Positions 1 through 8,968 of a stretch of 64,000 nt of DNA are shown piece by piece. Position 1 is the stretch's first letter, and each line of letters begins with the position of its first letter. The position numbers were made by a program, and so were the translations under genes. The notes beneath the pieces are model-generated. The model was not told the DNA's origin. It did no database searches and saw nothing but the letters and a program-made list of their open reading frames with translations. This DNA comes from Robiginitomaculum sp. (GTDB lineage Bacteria > Pseudomonadota > Alphaproteobacteria > Caulobacterales > Maricaulaceae). The stretch covers positions 62,001 through 126,000 of the forward strand of contig JAJFFS010000017.1 of assembly GCA_021776515.1 (NCBI GenBank), given 5' to 3'.

Positions 1-19
1 ATGCTTTAGTTCCTAGGCT

Positions 20-976
20 ATGAAAACCGCGCCCAGAAAATCAGCAAAACCATTTTCAAAATTATTGGGTAAACGTAAGGCAGCCCCAAAAAGCAAGGCG
101 GCAACGGTAAGCAAGCCATTCACCCCGCAAAAAAGCAGCACTGCAAACCACGTGAGTAAAGCTTTTGCGGGCCCAGCCCATCTGGTGGCAGCAAATCTAC
201 TCTGGGGGCCTGACAGGTTATGGCCACGCGATGAAGCTGGCGAAAGGGCGTTACCATGGCAGGCATCTGAAGGTGTCAGCATTGGTATACTTGGCGCAGG
301 TCTGGGCGCATGGGCGGCGACGGTGGCCAGGCAGGTGCCAACGGCGACAATTACTGAATTTGACTGGCGATCAGATGTGGCACGTTGGCGTGTAGAGCGA
401 GAAAAAATTCTGGATATTGATTCAGAATTAGCAGTAGCCCAAACAGCATTTCATGAAATTAATTCGAATATCATTTTGCCACCGCCGGTGCGATGTTCCT
501 GCATTTTAGGTGTGGAGCCAATATTGGCGCAGGTCGGCTCGGATATATTACGATGGGCACGTTTAGCATTGGAACCAGGAGGGGTAATGGTCCTGGAAGA
601 GCTGACCGCCGATACTCCAAGTCCATCAGCCAGAGGAGTTCGTAATGGCTGGATGGCTCGGGGCGGACAGAGTGCGCAGTGGTTACGAATAGATGAAATG
701 GAAGCTACGCTACGTCGCAATGGCTTTATCCTTGGCAAGGTCAGGGAGCGTACAGGCGCACACTTACGTGCGTTACGGCTGGAATTGGACGAGGTAGGAC
801 AACGCCTGGAGCCGCTAAACAAAGCAATAAAACAGGTGCCTTCACTGAAAAAAGTGGCTGATCATTTCAATTGTGAACTAAATGCAGCAAAAAATCGCCT
901 CGTGGCACTTGAGCAAGGCACGTTAGCAGTTTATCGAATAGAGGTCATCAAGCCCCGCGCCGATGAGCTGATCTAA
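20..976 (+). CDS. Class I SAM-dependent methyltransferase-like protein
   Basis: A 318-residue soluble protein. The first 50 residues are rich in Lys, Ser, Ala and Pro and look disordered. Around residues 87-100 there is a Rossmann-type glycine motif (IGILGAGLGAW) followed by an acidic strand end (TITEFDW), as in motifs I and II of class I methyltransferases. A later stretch (WARLALEPGGVMVLEE) resembles the motif V/VI region. The last 70 residues look helical. The substrate cannot be told from the sequence. No Shine-Dalgarno site is evident, and the window edge lies only 19 bases upstream, so the true start could be elsewhere. It sits alone, 61 bases before the amino-acid dehydrogenase gene. 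Confidence 0.55.
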   Translation: MKTAPRKSAKPFSKLLGKRKAAPKSKAATVSKPFTPQKSSTANHVSKAFAGPAHLVAANLLWGPDRLWPRDEAGERALPWQASEGVSIGILGAGLGAWAATVARQVPTATITEFDWRSDVARWRVEREKILDIDSELAVAQTAFHEINSNIILPPPVRCSCILGVEPILAQVGSDILRWARLALEPGGVMVLEELTADTPSPSARGVRNGWMARGGQSAQWLRIDEMEATLRRNGFILGKVRERTGAHLRALRLELDEVGQRLEPLNKAIKQVPSLKKVADHFNCELNAAKNRLVALEQGTLAVYRIEVIKPRADELI

Positions 977-1037
977 AAACAAAACAGCTTACGGTGCTCA
1001 AAGCTGCCAATGCAGCCAGCGTAGAGAGAGCTAACCC

Positions 1038-2168
1038 ATGAGTGTTTTTGAGAATGATGCGTTCAAGCATCATGAATCGGTCCATTTTTTTTCAGATGAA
1101 TCTACTGGTCTTCAGGCCATTATCGCTATTCACTCTTCGGTTCTTGGTCCGGCGCTGGGAGGGTGTCGCGTTGTTAATTATGCTGATTCCCATGAAGCCC
1201 TTGAGGATGTGTTGCGTCTTTCGCGCGGCATGAGTTTCAAAAACTCTCTGGCAGAACTGGAACTTGGTGGTGGTAAATCTGTCATCATTCCACCCAAAAA
1301 CTGGAATGGTGATCCCCGTCATGATGGCAAGGGCCGTGCTGAACTTTTCCGCTCCTTTGGTCGTGCCGTGCAATCACTTGGCGGGCGTTATATCGCGGCA
1401 GAGGATATGAATGTCAGTGTCGAGGATGCGCAAAACATGGCACTGGAAACCGACTATGTGGTTGGCCTTGATGTGGCCCGTGGCGGTATGGGCGACCCCT
1501 CACCTTTAACCGCCGAGGGTGTGTTTCTTGGCATTCGCGCTTGTGTGCGCCGGGCATTTAAAACCGATAGCCTTGATGGGCTTACCGTTTCCGTTCAGGG
1601 CCTTGGCAAGGTTGGCTGGCGTCTGTGTGAAGATTTGCATGCCGCCGGTGCGCGCCTGATTGTTGCTGACATTGTGCCGGAAACCACGGCGCGTGCGGCC
1701 CGTTTGTTTGGTGCAAAGGTTGTCGATACCGATGCCATAGTAACTATAAAGGCTGATGTGTTTGCCCCGTGCGCACGCGGTGCGGTTATCAACGATGACA
1801 CAATTGGTGCGCTTGATGTAAGGGTTGTTGCCGGTTCAGCGAATAACCAGCTCAGCCACGGCGCATTGGGGCATGATCTGATGCAGCGGGGTATTATTTA
1901 TGCGCCCGATTATGTCATTAACGCTGGCGGCGTCATCAATATTGCGCCTGAAACCAAGGGTCAGGTCAACCATGAATGGGTCAGTAAAAAGATCAAGAAG
2001 ATGGAAGATATAGTTGGTGAAATTGTTGATGAAGCAATGAAAAGCAACCGTTCGACCAATGACGTAGCCAACGAAATTGCCACCCGGCGTATTTTGGATG
2101 CGCGTGATTCAGGCCGTGCCTGGAAACCGGCCTTCGTTAAAAAACCGACCCTGCGCCAGAGCGCCTAA
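1038..2168 (+). CDS. Glu/Leu/Phe/Val dehydrogenase, leucine dehydrogenase type
   Basis: A 376-residue NAD-dependent amino-acid dehydrogenase that would deaminate branched-chain amino acids to 2-oxo acids. The N-terminal dimerisation/substrate domain carries the signature GMSFKNSLAELELGGGKSVI. Lys68 and Lys80 sit where leucine dehydrogenases have their substrate-binding and catalytic lysines. The C-terminal Rossmann domain has the GLGKVG dinucleotide motif near residue 190. The length matches leucine dehydrogenase (about 365) rather than glutamate dehydrogenase (about 450). The gene is monocistronic and ends 12 bases before the stop codon of the converging yghU. Leucine, valine or phenylalanine preference cannot be decided by eye. 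Confidence 0.88.
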   Translation: MSVFENDAFKHHESVHFFSDESTGLQAIIAIHSSVLGPALGGCRVVNYADSHEALEDVLRLSRGMSFKNSLAELELGGGKSVIIPPKNWNGDPRHDGKGRAELFRSFGRAVQSLGGRYIAAEDMNVSVEDAQNMALETDYVVGLDVARGGMGDPSPLTAEGVFLGIRACVRRAFKTDSLDGLTVSVQGLGKVGWRLCEDLHAAGARLIVADIVPETTARAARLFGAKVVDTDAIVTIKADVFAPCARGAVINDDTIGALDVRVVAGSANNQLSHGALGHDLMQRGIIYAPDYVINAGGVINIAPETKGQVNHEWVSKKIKKMEDIVGEIVDEAMKSNRSTNDVANEIATRRILDARDSGRAWKPAFVKKPTLRQSA

Positions 2169-2180
2169 CCGGTCCCGATA

Positions 2181-3053
2181 CTATTCTGCTTCAACTTTGT
2201 CTTGCGTCTTTGTGTCAAAATCGCTGGCATCATGACGCTCAAGAAGCTGGCTTTCAGGCTCGCCCCAGGCGCGGTTGACCATGCGCCCGCGCTTGACGGC
2301 GGGTCGGCTGGCAATATCATCCGTCCAGCGTAAGACATGGGTATACTCGTGGGTTTGCAGGAACTCTGCTGCCTCATAGACCAGACCCTTTACAACCGCG
2401 CCATACCAGGGCCAGATCGCCATGTCGGCTATGGTATAGTCGTCGCCGCACATATACTTTTTGTCAGCCAGATGGCGGTCAAGAACGTCAAGCTGGCGCT
2501 TCACCTCCATGGCAAAACGGTCAATGCAGTATTCAATTTTCTCCGGTGCGTAGGCATAGAAATGTCCAAAACCGCCGCCTAGATAGGGCGCACTACCCAT
2601 TTGCCAAAACAGCCATGACAGGCATTCCGTCCGTTTCGCATGATCGGTTGGCAAAAAAGCACCAAACTTTTCTGCGAGATAGAGCAGCATGGCACCCGAT
2701 TCAAAAATGCGTGTTGGCGGCGTTGTGCTGTGATCCATCAACGCCGGGATTTTGGAATTGGGATTCACATCAACAAAGCCGCTGCCAAATTGATCGCCCT
2801 CGGTAATAACAATAAGCCAGGCGTCATATTCAGCACCGGTATAACCAAGCGCCAATAACTCTTCCAGCATCACCGTTACCTTCACCCCATTGGGTGTCGC
2901 CAGTGAATAAAGCTGAAAAGGGTGCTTGCCAACGGGCAGTTCCTTCTCGTGCGTGGCACCGGCGATTGGGCGGTTAATGCTGGCAAACCTGCCGCCATTT
3001 TCCGTTTCCCATTTCCAGATTTTAGGGGGCGTGTAGCTTGCTGTATCATTCAT
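2181..3053 (-). CDS. yghU: Glutathione-dependent disulfide-bond oxidoreductase, YghU type
   Basis: A 290-residue cytoplasmic glutathione-S-transferase superfamily protein, close in length to E. coli YghU. The N-terminal arm (residues 1-45), typical of the YghU/Nu-class, precedes a thioredoxin-like fold with the TPNG(V)KV segment, in which the family uses threonine/asparagine rather than cysteine to handle glutathione. The central NPNSKIPALMD is the cis-proline glutathione-binding loop. The C-terminal helical domain includes the DYTIADMAIWPW N-capping motif. YghU-family proteins bind two glutathione molecules and reduce disulfides or organic peroxides. It converges on the dehydrogenase gene with almost no gap. 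Confidence 0.9.
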   Translation of the reverse strand: MNDTASYTPPKIWKWETENGGRFASINRPIAGATHEKELPVGKHPFQLYSLATPNGVKVTVMLEELLALGYTGAEYDAWLIVITEGDQFGSGFVDVNPNSKIPALMDHSTTPPTRIFESGAMLLYLAEKFGAFLPTDHAKRTECLSWLFWQMGSAPYLGGGFGHFYAYAPEKIEYCIDRFAMEVKRQLDVLDRHLADKKYMCGDDYTIADMAIWPWYGAVVKGLVYEAAEFLQTHEYTHVLRWTDDIASRPAVKRGRMVNRAWGEPESQLLERHDASDFDTKTQDKVEAE

Positions 3054-3622
3054 TTGTAAGCGCTCATTTTTTTTGCAGGAACTGATCTTGGGTTATGGCT
3101 CCATAAACAGGGTCACGATGGTGCTGTAAATAGCTATTATATAGTAGGTGAAGGGCGAAGGACATGTTTGGGGGGGAATGGCGGAGCTAGAAGGCCCACC
3201 TTCGTACGTGTCCCACCCCAAGCGCGACTGCGCGTCGGCCTTATCGGCCGCCCCGTCGGAGGCGCTTTTTCGCGCCGCGAGACAAAAGAAATGGCGGAGA
3301 GGAAGGGATTCGAACCCTCGAGACGGGGACACCGCCTACTCCCTTAGCAGGGGAGCGCCTTCGACCACTCGGCCACCTCTCCGTCGGCGGGAATAGCCCA
3401 GAATTTATAGGCATTCAAGCGATTTTACAGCGAAATACATAAAGTCAATTTTTGGCATTAAAAAGCGGAACATGTTTGGAACATGTAAGCTTTGTGGGGG
3501 CAACTGGCAGGTCAATCAGCCTCGGGCGAGGCACGTGTTTATTAAAAATTAAGGTTGTTGCTTAACCGGTTTTTGAGTCTGTTTTGTTACATACACACCC
3601 AGTGAACGGGTGAGATAACAAA
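3054..3622. other. Protein-free stretch around tRNA-Ser
   Basis: No protein gene is convincing here. On the yghU side a GC-rich stem-loop (GGCGC/GCGCC arms, 3261-3276) lies just downstream of the tRNA-Ser gene in its reading direction; it lacks a clear T-tract, so it may be a processing or weak termination hairpin. From 3383 to 3622 the sequence is AT-rich leader for the sugar transferase gene, with no recognisable riboswitch or repeat. Confidence 0.5.
3292..3382 (-). tRNA. tRNA-Ser (anticodon GCT)
   Basis: Read on the minus strand the gene begins GGAGAGG and ends CCTCTCC-G-CCA, so the seven-base acceptor stem is perfect and the CCA tail is encoded. The D arm (GGCCGAGTGGTCGAAGGC), an anticodon loop with GCT, the long class II variable arm and the T arm (GGGTTCGAATCCC) are all present. 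The long variable arm and the anticodon both identify it as the serine tRNA reading AGC/AGU codons. It is intact. Confidence 0.96.
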
Positions 3623-5182
3623 ATGATCGTCAATAAAATACAACCCAATACGACAGAAACAGTCACTGTTGATAAGGATGACAGGATTGCGAAGGCTACG
3701 CTGGCCCCGCCAGTTTATATGGCTGAAGTTCCACAACCAATGACATCGGAAGTTGGAGAACTGCCTATCGCTGAGCCGCGTCAGGCTCGTATGATGAAAT
3801 CATTGATTATTCGCACGTTTCAAAGTCTTGACGCATTGGTGGTTGCTATTGTTGCTGTTTTTGGCTGTATGGTAGCCAGTGATGTGTCGTTAGCACAAAC
3901 CAGCTTTGGCATTGCGGCACCATTTCTGGCACTGCCATTTATGTTGATCTGGGGGCTGGCCGCATCGGGTGCCTATCAATTTGAGTATGGTGATAAACTT
4001 GTACGCCGTTGGGCAAAAACGGCAGGCGTTCTGGCCGTTATGGTCATACTGGATCTGGCAATGGCACAAACCCTGAGAATGCCAGAGGGTGCTTTTTTAA
4101 TTATAGTAATGACGAGCCTGCTTATGGGCGCGGCATTATTGTTTTTACAAGTGATTTATAGCGCACTTGTACGGTATTGGTCACATATTGGTCTGTTGGC
4201 GAGCAATGTGGTGATCGTTGGGGCGACCGAAAATGCCCGCAGCCTGATCCGTCAGAGTGCTCAATGTAAAGATTTGAACATGGTTGCCGTATTTGATGAC
4301 CGGGCATCACGTCGCCCTGATGATATTGAAGATGTCCCTGTGGTGGGCGGCATGGAGGATTTACTGGCCTGGAATGGTTTGCACACCATCGACCAGATTA
4401 TTATTACAGTCACATCGACGGCATCGCGCCGGGTTAATGAATTGGTTGATCAGCTTCGTACTCTGCCACAAGAGGTAGTGTTGTTCATGGATATTGACGG
4501 TTTTCATAAGGAAGAGGCGCAATTGACAGAGATCGCCCGTTCGCCAATGGCCTATGTGTCCGGTGCACCACGCAATGAAATGAAAATATTTGCAAAACGG
4601 GTACAAGATCTGACTATTGCCTTGGGTATGTTAGTAGTTTTTGCACCGGTTATGGCCGTAATTGCCTTGCTAATACGTCTGGATAGCCCGGGGCCGGTCC
4701 TGTTTCGGCAAAAACGTCATGGTTTCAATAACCGTATTATTGAGGTCTTCAAATTTCGCACTATGTGGGTGGATGACAGCAAGGGTGAGATGCAACAGGT
4801 ACAGAAGGATGATGAGCGGGTGACGCGGTTGGGCCGCTTTTTGCGCCGTACCAGCCTTGATGAATTGCCACAATTATTCAATGTGTTGGCGGGAAATATG
4901 TCACTGGTTGGCCCGCGCCCGCATGCGGTGGGAATGCGCACTGGTGATGTGGAAAGCTGGAAGTTGGTTGCCCATTATGCGCACCGGCACCGGGTGAAGC
5001 CTGGTCTGACCGGATGGGCGCAAATCAATGGCTCACGCGGTCCGTTGGATAATGCCGAGCAGGTTCGTGAGCGGGTACGCCTGGATGTTGACTATATCCG
5101 CCGCGCCGGGTTCTGGTTTGATCTATGGATAATGCTGAAAACCGGACCGTGCCTGTTGGGCGACAGCGAGGCTATTCGCTAA
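3623..5182 (+). CDS. Undecaprenyl-phosphate sugar phosphotransferase (exopolysaccharide priming, WcaJ/PssY-like)
   Basis: A 519-residue inner-membrane enzyme that would transfer a sugar-1-phosphate, probably glucose or galactose, from a UDP-sugar to undecaprenyl phosphate, the priming step of exopolysaccharide synthesis. After about 55 soluble residues come four or five hydrophobic segments, then a CoA-binding-like Rossmann domain (VVIVGATENAR, near residue 195). The C-terminal bacterial sugar-transferase domain has a hydrophobic reentrant helix, SPGPVLFRQ, FKFRTM, RRTSLDELPQLFNVL and SLVGPRPH, all hallmarks of the family. No other glycan genes flank it, so it may prime a pathway encoded elsewhere. 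Confidence 0.88.
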   Translation: MIVNKIQPNTTETVTVDKDDRIAKATLAPPVYMAEVPQPMTSEVGELPIAEPRQARMMKSLIIRTFQSLDALVVAIVAVFGCMVASDVSLAQTSFGIAAPFLALPFMLIWGLAASGAYQFEYGDKLVRRWAKTAGVLAVMVILDLAMAQTLRMPEGAFLIIVMTSLLMGAALLFLQVIYSALVRYWSHIGLLASNVVIVGATENARSLIRQSAQCKDLNMVAVFDDRASRRPDDIEDVPVVGGMEDLLAWNGLHTIDQIIITVTSTASRRVNELVDQLRTLPQEVVLFMDIDGFHKEEAQLTEIARSPMAYVSGAPRNEMKIFAKRVQDLTIALGMLVVFAPVMAVIALLIRLDSPGPVLFRQKRHGFNNRIIEVFKFRTMWVDDSKGEMQQVQKDDERVTRLGRFLRRTSLDELPQLFNVLAGNMSLVGPRPHAVGMRTGDVESWKLVAHYAHRHRVKPGLTGWAQINGSRGPLDNAEQVRERVRLDVDYIRRAGFWFDLWIMLKTGPCLLGDSEAIR

Positions 5183-5256
5183 CAATTAAAAACAAAGCGC
5201 ACGAAAACGTGTTTTGATGCTGTGTCTTTAACCCGCTAAGGGGAGCCATAATTTTT

Positions 5257-6129
5257 ATGGCGGGGCGTATCATGAATTTTCTAAAATCAATCTATGTAAT
5301 GACGTTTATCACGGCGACACTGAGCATCAGTATTTATGCCGGGATGCAATTGACCAAGGGCGGCGATATTTTGGCGTGGGGTGGGGTATTGTTGGCCACA
5401 GCACCTTTCATGCTGCGTCTTAGCTGGATAATGGCAACAAAAAATACGGTGCGTACCAGCGCACGCCTGCCTGAATTTATCGGGCTGGGCGTTCTTGGTC
5501 TGGTATTAAGTCTCTATGCTGGTATGGGCGGCGCTGGTTATCTGCCTGTCAAACTGGCATTGGCTGGTCTGGTCGGGTTTTTGCTTTACAGCTATTGGTA
5601 TTCTTCTTTTACAGGCCGTGCCAGTGATAAACTTAAAGCCGGTGAGAGCTTGGCTTCTTTTTCCTTGCGCTCGGCAAGTGGCGATACAATCAGTTCGGAC
5701 GATTTGCGCGGGCGGCCCCACATTCTGATGTTTTTTCGGGGAAACTGGTGTCCTCTGTGCATGGCGCAGATTAAAGAGCTGGCCAAATCCTATCAACAAA
5801 TTGCGGATTGTGGCGCCAGGGTGGCGCTGATTGCACCGCAACCCCATGGCAATACCGAAGCCTTGGCCAAAAAGTTTGATGTGGATTTTGATTTCTACAC
5901 CGATGCCGGTAACAAGGCTGCACGTGCCTTGGGCATTTCCAATAAATGGGGCATTCCGTTTGGGATGCAAGTTCTTGGCTATTCAAGTGAAACGGTGTTG
6001 CCAACAGTTATCATAACTGACCCTGAGGGCAAAATTTTATGGGCAGATGAGACAGATAATTATCGCATCAGGCCAGAACCGGAAACATTTCTGGCGGTGT
6101 TGCGCGACCATGGTTTTGCCCCGGCGTGA
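5257..6129 (+). CDS. Membrane-anchored peroxiredoxin/redoxin-domain protein
   Basis: A 290-residue protein with about four transmembrane segments in residues 8-115, followed by an AhpC/TSA-type redoxin domain. The active-site region reads FRGNWCPLCM, with Cys165 and Cys168 forming a CxxC pair where 1-Cys peroxiredoxins usually have a single peroxidatic cysteine. It is followed by DVDFDFYTDAGNKAA and a TVIITDPEGKI strand typical of the fold. It probably reduces peroxides or disulfides at the inner membrane. The chosen ATG has a GGGGAG about 11 bases upstream; an alternative ATG lies at 5272. It follows the sugar transferase by 74 bases and may be cotranscribed. Confidence 0.75.
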   Translation: MAGRIMNFLKSIYVMTFITATLSISIYAGMQLTKGGDILAWGGVLLATAPFMLRLSWIMATKNTVRTSARLPEFIGLGVLGLVLSLYAGMGGAGYLPVKLALAGLVGFLLYSYWYSSFTGRASDKLKAGESLASFSLRSASGDTISSDDLRGRPHILMFFRGNWCPLCMAQIKELAKSYQQIADCGARVALIAPQPHGNTEALAKKFDVDFDFYTDAGNKAARALGISNKWGIPFGMQVLGYSSETVLPTVIITDPEGKILWADETDNYRIRPEPETFLAVLRDHGFAPA

Positions 6130-6164
6130 AGCTTATAAAATTGTACCTATGAAATAAAACAATT

Positions 6165-6247
6165 TGTCATTATCGGACTTGTTCCGATAATCCAGAGCGG
6201 GGCTTACAAAGGAAGACTGGGTTACCCGGATAAACCGGGTAATGACA
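6165..6247. repeat. Dispersed paired-palindrome repeat, copy 1
   Basis: The element runs from TGTCAT to ATGACA and holds two hairpins in tandem: TTATCGGA/TCCGATAA and TTACCCGG/CCGGGTAA, the first followed by ATCCAG. The same outline (TGTCATT, palindrome, ATCC, spacer, palindrome, AATGACA) recurs at 22706, 50988 and 63317. It resembles REP/BIME-type intergenic repeats. Here it lies between the ends of the convergent redoxin gene and maiA. Confidence 0.8.
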
Positions 6248-6286
6248 GGTTGAGAGCCTTTTACGTGATCACGGGTTCGCCCCGGC

Positions 6287-6928
6287 TTAAACCGCATCAG
6301 GCTGGTTGGCCGGGTGCGCATGGATGAATGCCGGTAGAGCCGCGCACGCCTCATCAATGGCGCAGATGGCAGGAAATGGTTTCAGGTCCACCTCAAAGCG
6401 TCTGGCCGCATAAATTTGCGGGATCAGGTAACATTCAGCCAGTCCTGGTGCTTTGCCAAAGCAGAAATCCCCGCGCGCCTTATCAGCGTTCAGAATAGTT
6501 TCCAGAGCCGCAAAACCATCGGTGTTCCAGTGGGCAATCCAGCGCAAAATCGCATCCTTGTCGGCACCAAACTCACTTTTGATGGTGTTGAGTATCCGCA
6601 AATTATTAATGGGATGAATGTCGCAGGCCACCAGTGCCGCCATGGCGCGCACATGCGCCCGCTCGAAACGATCCTCAGGAAGTAAAGGCGGCTCCGGCCA
6701 GCTTTCCTCGATCCATTCCAGTATTGCCGGTGATTGGGTGAGGGTATGCCCATCCACGGTAAGGGCAGGGGCTAGTCCTTGCGGGTTGATAGCCAGATAG
6801 GCGTCTGACTTGTGCTCTCGTTCCAGTAAATTTACCGGCACATAATCAAAATCTATGCCCTTGAGATTAAGCGCAATACGAACCCTGTGCGAGGTGCCGC
6901 TACGATAATAATTATATAGCTGGATCAT
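6287..6928 (-). CDS. maiA: Maleylacetoacetate isomerase
   Basis: A 213-residue zeta-class glutathione S-transferase that isomerises maleylacetoacetate to fumarylacetoacetate in tyrosine/phenylalanine degradation. The N-terminus contains YNYYRSGTSHRVRIALNLKG; the Ser-x-x-x(R)VR segment is the zeta-class glutathione site. NPQGLAPALTVDG is the cis-proline loop, followed by TQSPAILEWIEE. The open frame extends upstream, but the ATG at 6928 is chosen because GGAG lies seven bases before it and the length then equals the family's 210-215 residues. It is divergent from hpd, sharing a 105-base control region with a palindrome, and works two steps after it. Confidence 0.93.
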   Translation of the reverse strand: MIQLYNYYRSGTSHRVRIALNLKGIDFDYVPVNLLEREHKSDAYLAINPQGLAPALTVDGHTLTQSPAILEWIEESWPEPPLLPEDRFERAHVRAMAALVACDIHPINNLRILNTIKSEFGADKDAILRWIAHWNTDGFAALETILNADKARGDFCFGKAPGLAECYLIPQIYAARRFEVDLKPFPAICAIDEACAALPAFIHAHPANQPDAV

Positions 6929-6950
6929 ATTTTTCTCCATGTTGAAAAAA

Positions 6951-6968
6951 TAGTTGCATTTGTTACTA
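6951..6968. promoter_or_regulatory. Putative MarR operator between maiA and hpd
   Basis: An imperfect palindrome, TAGTTGCA-TT-TGTTACTA (six of eight arm positions pair), in the middle of the divergent maiA/hpd region. It shares the ten bases CATTTGTTAC with the near-perfect palindrome in front of fah-marR at 11795. This suggests that one regulator, most simply the MarR protein at 12848, binds both. Confidence 0.5.
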
Positions 6969-7033
6969 ATTTCAACCATCCTGAACATTGAACATGGCGC
7001 AGATTGGCGCCCTAATGCAAGATGGAGCGGATC

Positions 7034-8083
7034 ATGGTCGATCTTTTTGAAAACCCGTTGGGAACTCGCGGCTTTGCCTTTGTTGAATTCACCTCTGCTA
7101 ACCCTGATGAACTGGCATTGCTGTTTGAAAATATGGGCTTTACCCCCATTGCCAAACACAAAACCAGTGATGTCATTCGTTATAAACAGGGCGATGCAGA
7201 TTTTTTACTAAATCGGGAAACAGTGGGGCAAGCCGGTGCTTTTGCTAACCTGCATAAGGGCGGTGCCAATGCCATGGGCTTTCTGGTCGATGATGCAACA
7301 AGCGCCTATAAGGATGCTCTGGCGCGTGGCGCAAAAGCTGCCGATGCGGGGGCGTGGACCCAGGGATTGCCAGCTATTCAGGGTATTGGCGGTTCGCTGA
7401 TCTATCTGATGAGCGTTGCCGAACGTGATGCCTTTTTTGCAGAAGAGTTCACGCCGATTACTGGTGCGGATGAAGCAAGAAACGACCTTGGGTTTACCTA
7501 TATCGATCATTTGACCCACAATGTTCACCGTGGGCAGATGGAGGTTTGGGGTAAATTCTATGAAGACGTGTTCGGTTTTCGCCAAATCCGCTATTTTGAT
7601 ATTGAAGGCAAGCTGACAGGACTGATTTCCAAGGCAATGACGTCGCCTGACGGCAATATCCGTATTCCCTTAAACGAATCGCGTGATGATGTTTCCCAGA
7701 TCGAGGAATTTCTTCATGAATTTAATGGTGAGGGTATCCAGCACATCGCCATTGCCTCAGACGAAATTTATGAATCAGTAGATGGCTTGCTGGCTAATGG
7801 TATGGAACTTCAGGACACACCGGATAGCTATTTTGATCTTGTTGACGAGCGCCTTCCCGGGCACGGTGAGAACGTCGATGAATTACGCAAGCGACGTATT
7901 CTGATTGATGGCGCACCAACCGAAGGGCAGGGACTTCTGTTACAGATTTTTTCGAAAACCGTAATCGGGCCTGTATTTTTTGAGTTTATCCAGCGCAAGG
8001 GTAATGAGGGCTTTGGTGAAGGGAATTTTCAGGCATTGTTTGATTCAATCGAACTGGATCAGGTGCGCAGGGGTGTTATATAG
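7034..8083 (+). CDS. hpd: 4-hydroxyphenylpyruvate dioxygenase
   Basis: A 349-residue Fe(II) enzyme that converts 4-hydroxyphenylpyruvate to homogentisate, the entry to the homogentisate route. It has two vicinal-oxygen-chelate modules. The metal ligands are visible in the C-terminal module: His159 (YIDHLTHNV), His237 (IQHIAIAS) and Glu317 (VFFEFIQR), followed by KGNEGFGEGNFQALFDSIE, the family's conserved C-terminal signature. The start at 7034 is preferred over the ATG at 7022 because GGAG stands six bases before it. It heads the run of tyrosine-catabolism genes that reaches marR at 13303. Confidence 0.96.
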   Translation: MVDLFENPLGTRGFAFVEFTSANPDELALLFENMGFTPIAKHKTSDVIRYKQGDADFLLNRETVGQAGAFANLHKGGANAMGFLVDDATSAYKDALARGAKAADAGAWTQGLPAIQGIGGSLIYLMSVAERDAFFAEEFTPITGADEARNDLGFTYIDHLTHNVHRGQMEVWGKFYEDVFGFRQIRYFDIEGKLTGLISKAMTSPDGNIRIPLNESRDDVSQIEEFLHEFNGEGIQHIAIASDEIYESVDGLLANGMELQDTPDSYFDLVDERLPGHGENVDELRKRRILIDGAPTEGQGLLLQIFSKTVIGPVFFEFIQRKGNEGFGEGNFQALFDSIELDQVRRGVI

Positions 8084-8110
8084 GTTGCACCCCAATGGAT
8101 TTAGTTCGCC

Positions 8111-8968
8111 ATGATCGTCAATGAAAACGATATAGAGACCTATAAGCGCGATGGGGTCGTGTGTTTGCGCGATGCCTTTGACAGTCAATGTATATCGATG
8201 TTGGCTGACTGGACTGAAATAGCGATGGCTAGTCCTGGCCCGGATGCCGAAGACTATACCAGAGCAGGAGGGCCAGGGCGGGCGTTTAACGACCTTGATC
8301 TGGCCCGTCGCCATAGAGGGTTTCGTGAATTTATAGAGCAATCGCCAGCAGCAGGGATTTGCGGGCAGATAATGCACAGTAAAAAGATCAATTTTTTCTA
8401 TGACCAGCTGATCGTTAAAGAGCCGGGCACCAAGGAACGTACCCCCTGGCATCAGGATCAGCCGTATTGGCTGGTAAGCGGGCAACAGGTTTGTTCGCTC
8501 TGGTTACCGCTTGATCCGGTCTCGAAAGAGGTGTGCGTGCAATATGTTTCTGGCTCTCATAACTGGGGCGCTCATAACCCGCATCATTTCAAAGATAACA
8601 GTCCTTATAAAGGCACGGGCTTGCCCGAATTGGCAGACATAGAAGCCAATCGTAACGATTATGATATTCTGGCCTGGGATATGCAGCCCGGTGATTGTCT
8701 GGTGTTTCAGGGCATGACCGTTCATGGTGCACCGGGGAATGCCAGCAGCAGCAACCGGCGTCGTGCATTGGCAACACGGTGGACAGGTGATGATGCGCGC
8801 TATGCCATGCGTGATGGTGAAGTGGGTATCCCAACGCGCAACCCGGGTCTGGCCAATGGTGCTATCATGGATTGCAAGGATTTTCCGGTGCTTTGGCGTG
8901 CTGATGAAGGCATGACCGCTATCGATTCAAAACAAAATGATGAAAGTGGAGACAAATATGTCCATTAA
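8111..8968 (+). CDS. Phytanoyl-CoA dioxygenase (PhyH) family Fe(II)/2-oxoglutarate oxygenase
   Basis: A 285-residue non-haem iron oxygenase. The facial triad is His114-x-Asp116 (TPWHQDQPYW) and His205 (GMTVHGAPG), with an arginine-rich stretch (residues 216-218) that should bind 2-oxoglutarate. It probably hydroxylates a small molecule; the substrate is unknown. It starts 28 bases after hpd and overlaps the next gene by 11 bases, so it appears to be cotranscribed with the tyrosine genes. It is not part of the textbook homogentisate pathway, and no homogentisate dioxygenase gene is present here. Confidence 0.8.
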   Translation: MIVNENDIETYKRDGVVCLRDAFDSQCISMLADWTEIAMASPGPDAEDYTRAGGPGRAFNDLDLARRHRGFREFIEQSPAAGICGQIMHSKKINFFYDQLIVKEPGTKERTPWHQDQPYWLVSGQQVCSLWLPLDPVSKEVCVQYVSGSHNWGAHNPHHFKDNSPYKGTGLPELADIEANRNDYDILAWDMQPGDCLVFQGMTVHGAPGNASSSNRRRALATRWTGDDARYAMRDGEVGIPTRNPGLANGAIMDCKDFPVLWRADEGMTAIDSKQNDESGDKYVH